Source: Sulfurisphaera ohwakuensis | Lineage (GTDB): Archaea > Thermoproteota > Thermoprotei_A > Sulfolobales > Sulfolobaceae | NCBI RefSeq assembly: GCF_009729055.1 | Contig: NZ_CP045484.1 | Coordinates: 434,001-498,000, forward strand | Reading direction: 5' to 3' | DNA length: 64,000 bases | Shown: positions 30,129-37,216 of the stretch, in pieces | Numbering within the stretch: the stretch's first letter is position 1 | Layout of the letters: every line of letters begins with the position of its first letter | The notes under the pieces: model-generated | Database searches by the model: none | Seen by the model: the letters and a program-made list of their open reading frames with translations, nothing else | Told to the model about the DNA's origin: nothing | Program-made: the position numbers and the translations under genes

Positions 30129-31517
30129 ATGGACATATTTACGAAATTTAAAGAGAATTTAGAAGTTTACAAAAGTATGGGTTTAAATCCTTTGTCTCTT
30201 GCAACCGGTTGTGCTGTCAAAGTTGATTTGATAGATACTGTATACCCAGCATTAGAGAAAATAAAGCGAATTCTTGAGGAAAGAAATATTACTATATTAC
30301 CCAGAGAAGATGCCGATATCTTTGTCAGTAGAGAGAAAATGGAAATGAAAAGGCTAATTAATGGTGGGGAATTTGATGCAGACAGAGCTATAAGTCTTAT
30401 TCAAGTTAATCAGGAGACTGCTGGCAACCCAGACGCATTTTCAGAGTTTCTAGTTAGGGTTTATACTTCGATTAAAACTACTAGGAAATTAACTATAGGA
30501 AAAGGTCATTCAATTGTTACTACAAAGAAAGATGGCGAGGTTGCAGTTTTAGATTTATTTAGATTAGAGGGAAGAGAAGAAAAATCTTATACAGTTGCAA
30601 ACAATGATACTATACAAATAGTCGACCCACTAGATAATCCTGGTTCTCAAGTTCAGGTTGATGTTGCTATATCTAACTCTCTTAACGATTTATTTACAAA
30701 AGGAGTCTTTCAAGATTTAACCGTCGTACCTGTCGTAGACGCACCAAATAATGAATTAAAAAACAAATTACTATCTAACTATGAAAATTACGTTAAGAAA
30801 TATAATATGAACTTGAGAAATGATATTCAGCCATCTGTTGGAACTTTAATGATGGGTGCTACAGTAGTAGGTAAGAGTGATCATGAACTTCCAACTTTTT
30901 ATGATAAAGTTAATGAGAACATGGTAATTATAACCACTAGATTCTTCGGTGAACTAACACCGATAAATGTTCACCTTTGGTCATTGGCTGTACCGGAACT
31001 TATTGAGATGATGGAGAGTAGAGGAATATCTTTCTCTAGATTAGAGAAAGTTAAAAGTGAAGCATTAGAAATAATGAGAAAGCCGAATATACACGTAGCT
31101 AAGGTGATTTACTCTTATTTACCAGAATTCGGTAAATCTTTTGATGAAAAATCACATATAGCTATGACAACTGATGTCACTGGCCCAGGAATATTTGTTA
31201 TAAAGGAATTTGCTGAAAAGGCTAAAGTTGACGTTGAATTAAATGATATTCCGGTTATCGATAGAGATATATGTGAATTTGCAACAGAGAATTTCATAAT
31301 ACCGAATTCTACTATAGGAACTAATGGTGCTATTGTAATGTTTGCAGATAAGAGAATTGCTGATGATATAATGGAGGATCTGGTTAAGATTGGTGAAAAG
31401 CCAGAAATTGTGGGTTATGTTAAGGGTAAAGGTAACGGCACAGTATATGCACCTAAAGATGTAATGAAATTAATAAGAAGGGACAATGTATTAAAGCAAT
31501 TTAAAATAAAAGAGTAG
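30129..31517 (+). CDS. SelD-like (selenophosphate synthetase-related) protein
   Basis: 463 residues of the PurM superfamily. The N-terminus [14 protein letters not shown] matches the SelD active-site region, with C28 where SelD has Cys or Sec but without the GCGCK pair. Downstream come a [15 protein letters not shown] segment and an [15 protein letters not shown] segment typical of the AIRS C-domain. Sulfolobales lack selenocysteine insertion, so it may activate sulfur or serve selenium use in tRNA. It has its own TATA (AAAGTTTTAAAG near 30082-30093) and follows the SQR operon. Confidence 0.75.
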   Translation: MDIFTKFKENLEVYKSMGLNPLSLATGCAVKVDLIDTVYPALEKIKRILEERNITILPREDADIFVSREKMEMKRLINGGEFDADRAISLIQVNQETAGNPDAFSEFLVRVYTSIKTTRKLTIGKGHSIVTTKKDGEVAVLDLFRLEGREEKSYTVANNDTIQIVDPLDNPGSQVQVDVAISNSLNDLFTKGVFQDLTVVPVVDAPNNELKNKLLSNYENYVKKYNMNLRNDIQPSVGTLMMGATVVGKSDHELPTFYDKVNENMVIITTRFFGELTPINVHLWSLAVPELIEMMESRGISFSRLEKVKSEALEIMRKPNIHVAKVIYSYLPEFGKSFDEKSHIAMTTDVTGPGIFVIKEFAEKAKVDVELNDIPVIDRDICEFATENFIIPNSTIGTNGAIVMFADKRIADDIMEDLVKIGEKPEIVGYVKGKGNGTVYAPKDVMKLIRRDNVLKQFKIKE

Positions 31518-31564
31518 AATGTTTGATAACAAACTTTATTTTTTATTTTTACTACCTCCTTATT

Positions 31565-32434
31565 ATGCGTGTTGGCTTAGCTGGTTTAGGTGTTATGGGA
31601 TATAGGATAGGTGCAAACTTAGTAAAAGCTGGTAAACTAGATGTAGTATATAACAGAACTGTTAGCAGGGCGGAACAGTTTAGTAAGGAATATGGTGTTA
31701 AGTACGTAACTGACCCTAAAGAGCTAATTAAATCTGTAGATTTGTTAATAACAATGTTAGCTGACGATAGTGCAGTTTCTTCATTCCTATTGCCTTTATC
31801 CCCTTATGCTAAAGATAAAATAATTGTTGACATGTCTACAATATCTCCTTCAACTTCAATTAGTATTGCTAATGAAATAATGAAGAATGGTGGTATAATG
31901 TATGATGCCCCGGTAATTGGTACTTCAATATTTGCAGAACAGAAGAAATTAACTGTATTATTAGGTGGGCCAGAATCTCATGTAAATACTGTTACGGAAA
32001 TTTTGAAGGAAACAGCTTCCACAATAATCTACATGGGTAAGAATGGAATGGGTCTTTATGCAAAGTTAGTTAATAATCTTATGGTCGGTGTATATGTAGC
32101 AGCTTTAGCTGAGGCTTATAATTTTGGAATTTCTGCTGGATTAAAACCAGAAGATGTTCGTAAAGTTTTAGCATTATATGGTAGTGCTAAATCTCCAACT
32201 TCAGAGTTAAAAGTTCCAAAGATGATGAACTCAGATTATTCAACTCAATTTGCAACTAAACATATGAGAAAAGACTTAGAAATTATAACCAAGGAAACGC
32301 AGAATTTACACGTTGTTAATCCGTTATCATCTTTAGCACTTCAGCTTTATCGTTTTGCTGAAGCTTTAGGATATTCAGAATCTGATTATGCAGCTGTTCT
32401 TGAGGTATACAAGAAGGCCAACTTAGTTAAGTAA
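31565..32434 (+). CDS. 3-hydroxyisobutyrate dehydrogenase-family oxidoreductase
   Basis: 290-residue beta-hydroxyacid dehydrogenase. The Rossmann start GLAGLGVMGYRIGANL, substrate motif DAPVIGTSIFAEQKKLTVLLGG and the catalytic-lysine motif GMGLYAKLVNNLMVG are all clear. The exact substrate (hydroxyisobutyrate, tartronate semialdehyde, glyoxylate or succinic semialdehyde) is open. The ATG at 31565 is 27 bp after a TATA-like CTTTATTTTTTA, hence leaderless. Confidence 0.9.
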   Translation: MRVGLAGLGVMGYRIGANLVKAGKLDVVYNRTVSRAEQFSKEYGVKYVTDPKELIKSVDLLITMLADDSAVSSFLLPLSPYAKDKIIVDMSTISPSTSISIANEIMKNGGIMYDAPVIGTSIFAEQKKLTVLLGGPESHVNTVTEILKETASTIIYMGKNGMGLYAKLVNNLMVGVYVAALAEAYNFGISAGLKPEDVRKVLALYGSAKSPTSELKVPKMMNSDYSTQFATKHMRKDLEIITKETQNLHVVNPLSSLALQLYRFAEALGYSESDYAAVLEVYKKANLVK

Positions 32435-32795
32435 GGGCTAGGATATCTTCTTTTCCATTAATCTTCTTTCTACCTCTAAATCCTTCTTCTGCGTAATGCC
32501 AGAATTCAATATCTTTTTCATCAATTTTCCAGCAAAGATATGCTGGCCTATTATTAATTACTGCAGGGAAGTCTACTAATCCCATATCTGGATCTCTAAT
32601 AATAATCCCTTTTTGTGTTATTTCTTTTACAATTCTGTCAATCTGAATAGTATACTGAATTAGTGCTTCTTTATCTCCTTTCATTAATGCCTCTTCAGTA
32701 AGATATTTAATTTTTTTCATTTCTGAAAGTTTATTTCTAAGCCATGGCAGTAATTGTCTAGCTGTATTTAGATCAAAGTATGGATATTCTGTCAC
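32427..32795 (-). CDS. DUF2203 family protein
   Basis: 122 residues: YFDLNTARQLLPWLRNKL at the N-terminus, a helical middle, then KGIIIRDPDMGLVDFPAVINNRPAYLCWKID and WHYAEEGFRGRKKI in pieces, which is the DUF2203 pattern. Function unknown. The GTG start is 27 bp from a TATA-like GTTTTTAAC, implying a leaderless mRNA. An 18-bp palindrome lies just upstream of that promoter. Confidence 0.88.
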   Translation of the reverse strand: MTEYPYFDLNTARQLLPWLRNKLSEMKKIKYLTEEALMKGDKEALIQYTIQIDRIVKEITQKGIIIRDPDMGLVDFPAVINNRPAYLCWKIDEKDIEFWHYAEEGFRGRKKINGKEDILALT

Positions 32796-32830
32796 ATAAT
32801 ATAATATGTCATCATAAGTTAAAAACTTAG

Positions 32831-32848
32831 AATAGACAAATGTCTATT
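32831..32848. promoter_or_regulatory. 18-bp perfect palindrome upstream of DUF2203
   Basis: AATAGACA-AA-TGTCTATT: 8-bp perfect arms around AA. It sits 8-25 bp upstream of the minus-strand TATA element of the DUF2203 gene, where an activator or repressor dimer could act. Confidence 0.55.
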
Positions 32849-32965
32849 ACATTATATGGCTAAGGTTAAAATAATACGGGGATAAGTACTATGTTGATCA
32901 AAAATGATATACAGAGAAATAGATTTAGATGAATATTTAACCTTGATGGCACTAGGATTTTATTG

Positions 32966-33286
32966 ATGAGACTATCAGAGCAATACATAAAAAATGCTTT
33001 ATCCTTAAGCTTAGAGATGCTTAGTAAGAATGATGGAACTATTGCCGCTAGGGTATGGGAAAACGTTATAAAGGCTATAGTAGCTTTTGCACAAGAGAAG
33101 AGTGGAAAAGATGTTTTAGCTTATGCTTTAGCTTTTGCCTCTTTTCAGTCCGAGTTTAAAGCTGGAGATTATATACCTATAATAAAGGAAACATTAAAGG
33201 TAGCTGAAAAAATTGGAATAGAAGATAAAGAGACAAAAGAGTTATACGATAAGGTTAAAGGTCAGTTAAGTCAAAGGTCTTCATAA
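32966..33286 (+). CDS. Hypothetical helical protein (possibly HEPN/PaREP1-like)
   Basis: 106 residues, all helical, starting MRLSEQYIKNALSLSLEML and containing VWENVIKAIVAFAQEKSGK. The layout (short helices, an A-x-x-WEN-x-IKA motif) resembles small HEPN or PaREP1 proteins, but the match is loose. The ATG is about 28 bp after a TATA (GAATATTTAACC). The 3' end overlaps a candidate box C/D RNA on the other strand. Confidence 0.6.
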   Translation: MRLSEQYIKNALSLSLEMLSKNDGTIAARVWENVIKAIVAFAQEKSGKDVLAYALAFASFQSEFKAGDYIPIIKETLKVAEKIGIEDKETKELYDKVKGQLSQRSS

Positions 33287-33311
33287 GATCCGTGGGTTCT
33301 GACCTCATCAC
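33262..33311 (-). ncRNA. Candidate box C/D sRNA overlapping a stop codon
   Basis: Minus strand: C box GTGATGA (33311-33305), a G/C-rich guide-like stretch ending in AACCCACGGAT, weak D' CTTA, C' TGAAGA (33283-33278), 12 nt, then D box CTGA (33265-33262). A TATA-like TAATTATAG about 26 bp upstream fits transcription from the C box. The C box contains the TGA stop of the upstream ATPase-like gene. The D' box is poor and no rRNA target is recognised, so this is tentative. Confidence 0.4.
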
Positions 33312-34150
33312 CAATCCTTTTCGTTAGATACTATAATTACTTTACTTTTTGTTTCATTTATCCATTTTTTCACTAATTCTTTTTCCTCCTCATCTAAATG
33401 CGCTTCAGGATCTTCTATTATTATTAATTCTTTTTCAGTACCTCTAGTTAAAAAGAGTTTTAGTGATAAAAGGCTTAACACGTCTGATGTAGCATTATAG
33501 AGTATGTTATCATCAACATATACATAATTATTTTCTTGATTAACCCATATTTTATGATTATTTATTTCGTCGGTAAAACCTTGAGGCAAAAGCATAGAGT
33601 TAATAAATTCTGCAGCAATTCCAAAGGCTTTTGGAATTCCTGGTGCTCCCTCATATTGATACACAAGGAATTTAGAGAAAGCGTAAAGCAAGCCAGCTCT
33701 AGAAGAAGGAATTATATACGGTTTTATTCTTTCTAATTTAGAAAAATAGAATGAGTCAACTTGAAAATTACCTTGTATACCTTGAGATATATTTATAGGT
33801 TTTTCTTTTAGAATAATTTTTACAGAAATATTAAGATTATCAATCTTACCCGAAATATTAATACTCGGTTGATCTATCTCAAAATCACCCTTAAAATATG
33901 TTGATGAAATTTCAAAATCTGATTTTAAAAGCTGAAGAAAATATCTTTCAAAAATCTGTCTCCAGCTCTCTATAGGATCTCCTTTTATATATCCATATAG
34001 TCTAGGTATGTTATAGATACTTTTCATCAAATAATATAGTAATCTCACTGTATAATACTTATTTTCTCCCTTTTCTGATATGATAATTTTCTTTGCATTT
34101 GTAATATCTAATACTTTTTCACTCTGATTGACGTTTATTTTTACTATCAT
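33308..34150 (-). CDS. Degenerate ABC/SMC-type ATPase-like protein lacking Walker A
   Basis: 280 residues. Near the C-terminus there is a clear Walker B/D-loop of the OLD/SMC-like class, ELIIIEDPEAHLDEEEKELVKKW, followed by KSKVIIVSNEKDW in the switch-histidine place, where the histidine is missing. At the N-terminus, where G-x-N-G-x-GKS should be, the sequence reads SEKGENKYYTV, so ATP binding looks lost. Function unknown. The ATG at 34150 is 26 bp from an AAATATATACC element; the gene is divergent from the aminopeptidase. Confidence 0.65.
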   Translation of the reverse strand: MIVKINVNQSEKVLDITNAKKIIISEKGENKYYTVRLLYYLMKSIYNIPRLYGYIKGDPIESWRQIFERYFLQLLKSDFEISSTYFKGDFEIDQPSINISGKIDNLNISVKIILKEKPINISQGIQGNFQVDSFYFSKLERIKPYIIPSSRAGLLYAFSKFLVYQYEGAPGIPKAFGIAAEFINSMLLPQGFTDEINNHKIWVNQENNYVYVDDNILYNATSDVLSLLSLKLFLTRGTEKELIIIEDPEAHLDEEEKELVKKWINETKSKVIIVSNEKDW

Positions 34151-34193
34151 CACTAAAGGGTAGATTTATAGGTATATATTTTTCATATTGAAT
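34151..34193. promoter_or_regulatory. 43-bp divergent promoter of ATPase-like gene and aminopeptidase
   Basis: Two TATA-like elements overlap in 43 bp: ATTTATAGG (plus, about 27 bp before ATG 34194) and AAATATATACC (minus, about 26 bp before ATG 34150). Both transcripts would be leaderless. Confidence 0.45.
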
Positions 34194-36539
34194 ATGGTCT
34201 CTATAGATAAATACGAAATCTTCCTTGATTTTGATTTTAAGAATTTGATATATAAGGGATATGAGAAGATATATTTAAGCACTGATAATGAAGTAGTTCT
34301 AGATAGCGTGGGACTAAATATAGTTTCTGTTAAGACTGAGGGGAAGAGTGTTCCATTCAAAGTTTCTGACAGTCAACTATTCATTCAAACTGGAAAATTT
34401 GATGGAGTTTTAGAAATAGAATTTGAAGGAAAAGTAAAGGAAAGGGGCTTAGTGGGTATTTATAAGGCTCCTTATAATCACAGTTATATAATTACGACCC
34501 AATTTGAATCTGTTCATGCTAGGGAATTTATACCTTGTATAGATCATCCAGCATTCAAAGCTAGATTTAAATTAAGTGTGAAGGTGGACAAGGATTTAGA
34601 TGTAATATCTAATATGCCTATAGAGGATGTAAGGGAAGAAGGTGATAAAAAAATTGTAACTTTTCAGGAGACTCCGAGAATGTCAACATATTTGCTATAT
34701 TTGGGTATTGGTAAATTTGAAGAAATTAAGGATAAACTTGGAGAAGTTGATATTATAGTTGCTACAGTTCCAGGAAGAATAAGTAAAGGTAAATTCGCTC
34801 TAGACGTTGCAAAGAAAGTAATTGGGTATTATGAAGATTACTTTGGTATAAAATATCAGTTACCCAAAGAGCATCTAATAGCTATCCCAGAATTCGCTTT
34901 TGGAGCAATGGAGAATTGGGGAGCAATAACCTTTAGAGAGACTGCTTTATTAGCAGATGAATCTTCTTCAGTGCAGCAGAAAATGAGGGTAGCTTCTGTT
35001 GTTGCTCACGAATTAGCCCACCAATGGTTTGGAGATTTAGTAACAATGAAATGGTGGGATGACTTATGGTTAAATGAGAGTTTTGCGACCTTTATGAGTC
35101 ATAAAGCTATTGCTGAATTATATAAGGAATGGGATTTCTGGGGTACCTTTATAAATAGTGAAACTTCCGGAGCTCTATTTAGAGATTCCTTAACTACAAC
35201 CCATCCAATAGAAGCTCATGTAACTTCTCCAGAAGAAATTGAACAATTATTTGATGATATAAGTTATGGTAAGGGAGCTAGCATTTTAAGGATGATAGAA
35301 GCTTATTTAGGAGAGGAAGATTTTAGAAAAGGTATTCAAATTTATCTAAATACTTATAAATATAGTAATGCTACTGGAAGTGATTTTTGGAATAGTTTAG
35401 AAAAAGGTTCTGGAAAACCAGTAAGTGAAATAGTAAAGGATTGGATAACTAAGGATGGTTATCCTGTAGTTTATGTATCCGTTAATGGTAGTAAGATAAA
35501 CTTAGAGCAAGAGAGGTTTTATTTAAAAGGAAATGGAAAGAATGCAGTCTATAAGGTTCCTTTAACACTTGAGGTAAATGGAAGAAAAATAACGTATTTA
35601 CTTGAAAAAGAGAAGGATAGTATTGAGATTGGAAGTGATATAAAGACTATAAAAGTAAACATAGATAGAGCTGGATTCTATAGAGTGTATTATAACGATT
35701 TATCCCTAGTTTTTAACTCAAAACTTTCTCATTTAGATAAATGGGGACTACTTAACGACTACTTTAACTTCTTCTTAGCTGGTAGAGTAAATTACACAAC
35801 TTATGAGAGTATAGCAAAACAATTTATGAAAGACGACAATTATTTAGTAGTGGATGAACTTGTTAGTGAGTTATACTATCTCTGGAGAGTTAATAGAGAT
35901 AAGTATAAATTACTATATGAGGTATTACCATATCAAGTAAAGCGATTTTCAAAGAGAAAGGACGAATTATCAAGAAGGACCTATAGTTATTTATTAAGTA
36001 CTTTTGCATTTGTGGATGAGAAGTTTGCTAGTGGACTTGCTGTAGCGTTTGAGAAATATGATACCTTAGATCCTAATGTAAAGGAAGCTGTTGCAATTGC
36101 ATATGCCGTAACTTATGGTGAAGATGCTTATGATGAGCTTCTTAAGAAGTATAGAAGTGAAAAGTTCGATGAAGAGAAAACTAGATTATTATATGGTCTC
36201 TTAAGTTTCAGAGAACCCTATTTAGTTGTTAATACGATGAGTTTAGCATTAACTGGTGAAATTAAGAGACAAGATGTAGCTAGGATATTGCCTTATGCAA
36301 GTTATAATCCATATTCTCGTTTAGCACTGTGGAAGTGGCTTAAGACTCATATGGAGTTCTTAAGAAGTATATATGCTGGTACAGCTATATTAGGTAGAAC
36401 CTTAAGGAGCGTAATACCCTTCTTAGGACTTAATAACACTGAAGTCGTTGAGTACTTCACTACTAATAGATTTCCAGAAATGGAAGTGGAGATAAAGAGT
36501 GGGTTAGAGATTTTAGATTCACTAAGAAGAATTATCTAA
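34194..36539 (+). CDS. M1 family zinc aminopeptidase
   Basis: A 781-residue cytoplasmic aminopeptidase related to tricorn-interacting factors F2/F3, trimming peptides made by the proteasome. The zinc site is H272-E273-x2-H276 in HELAHQWFGD with E295 in LNESFA, and the exopeptidase motif is GAMENWG. An ERAP-like helical C-domain follows. The TATA spacing selects ATG 34194 over TTG 34188. The 3' end overlaps the convergent PLD-like gene by 18 nt. Confidence 0.95.
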   Translation: MVSIDKYEIFLDFDFKNLIYKGYEKIYLSTDNEVVLDSVGLNIVSVKTEGKSVPFKVSDSQLFIQTGKFDGVLEIEFEGKVKERGLVGIYKAPYNHSYIITTQFESVHAREFIPCIDHPAFKARFKLSVKVDKDLDVISNMPIEDVREEGDKKIVTFQETPRMSTYLLYLGIGKFEEIKDKLGEVDIIVATVPGRISKGKFALDVAKKVIGYYEDYFGIKYQLPKEHLIAIPEFAFGAMENWGAITFRETALLADESSSVQQKMRVASVVAHELAHQWFGDLVTMKWWDDLWLNESFATFMSHKAIAELYKEWDFWGTFINSETSGALFRDSLTTTHPIEAHVTSPEEIEQLFDDISYGKGASILRMIEAYLGEEDFRKGIQIYLNTYKYSNATGSDFWNSLEKGSGKPVSEIVKDWITKDGYPVVYVSVNGSKINLEQERFYLKGNGKNAVYKVPLTLEVNGRKITYLLEKEKDSIEIGSDIKTIKVNIDRAGFYRVYYNDLSLVFNSKLSHLDKWGLLNDYFNFFLAGRVNYTTYESIAKQFMKDDNYLVVDELVSELYYLWRVNRDKYKLLYEVLPYQVKRFSKRKDELSRRTYSYLLSTFAFVDEKFASGLAVAFEKYDTLDPNVKEAVAIAYAVTYGEDAYDELLKKYRSEKFDEEKTRLLYGLLSFREPYLVVNTMSLALTGEIKRQDVARILPYASYNPYSRLALWKWLKTHMEFLRSIYAGTAILGRTLRSVIPFLGLNNTEVVEYFTTNRFPEMEVEIKSGLEILDSLRRII

Positions 36540-37208
36540 CTTTTTAAAAATCTCTTTTATCTTTTCCTCATTTAGTTCTTCGAAAAAAGTAAGCTCCTGT
36601 AGGTTTTCTTTACTACATAATCTCAAAGGTGTAACTATACCTTTTCCATCTACGATTACTACAGTAAACCCAACCTTTTTATTTACTTTTACAACTAAAT
36701 TCTTTAGGATTTCCTGCCTTATTCCTTCTATTTCTGTTTCTCTTTGAGTAATCATAGTTTTAAGAACAGCAATTTGATTGTTGAAATTATGAATTAACCT
36801 ATTAAAGTAATAAATAAGAACTCCGCTTATTATGACACCAGGTAATATGGGAATCCAAAATAATTTAAAAAATAATAAACCTGAGATAACAGAGACACCA
36901 GTAATAATTATAGGTAAAATTATCTGTAAAATTTGAAATTCTCTTTCTTTTTTTAGATTATAATCCATTTCTTTTTGATAATGTTGTATTTCATCCATAC
37001 CGTAAGAGGACTTCTTACTTTCTAACCAATCTGCCCAGTTAGTATCTCTTGTGATGACATTAACCCTTATACCTTTAGAAGCTTTTAGAAGAAGTATTTC
37101 AGCTATCTCATCACTTAATTCTTTAGTCATAACTGTAACGACTCTCTCAGCGGAGGCTAACATGTCTTTAATCTTATTAAACAAATCTAAAGATTCTATT
37201 AATTGCAT
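36522..37208 (-). CDS. PLD-like domain protein with a membrane hairpin
   Basis: 228 residues. The first 60 resemble the phospholipase D-like fold (AERVVTVMTKELSDEIAEILLLKASKGIRVNVITRD), as seen in TrmB-type and related proteins, without an HKD motif. Two membrane helices follow (about 94-132), then a coiled segment and a beta-rich C-terminus (FTVVIVDGKGIVTPLRL). Function unknown. The ATG is preceded by GGTGATATT and lies 8 nt after the LeuRS stop, so it is co-transcribed with leuS. Confidence 0.6.
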   Translation of the reverse strand: MQLIESLDLFNKIKDMLASAERVVTVMTKELSDEIAEILLLKASKGIRVNVITRDTNWADWLESKKSSYGMDEIQHYQKEMDYNLKKEREFQILQIILPIIITGVSVISGLLFFKLFWIPILPGVIISGVLIYYFNRLIHNFNNQIAVLKTMITQRETEIEGIRQEILKNLVVKVNKKVGFTVVIVDGKGIVTPLRLCSKENLQELTFFEELNEEKIKEIFKKLDNSS

Positions 37209-37216
37209 AATATCAC

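Noticed and set aside
33286-33311. Segment CCGTGGGTTCTGACC resembling a tRNA T-arm
   Set aside because: No acceptor, D-arm or anticodon arm around it; better explained as the guide region of a candidate C/D RNA.
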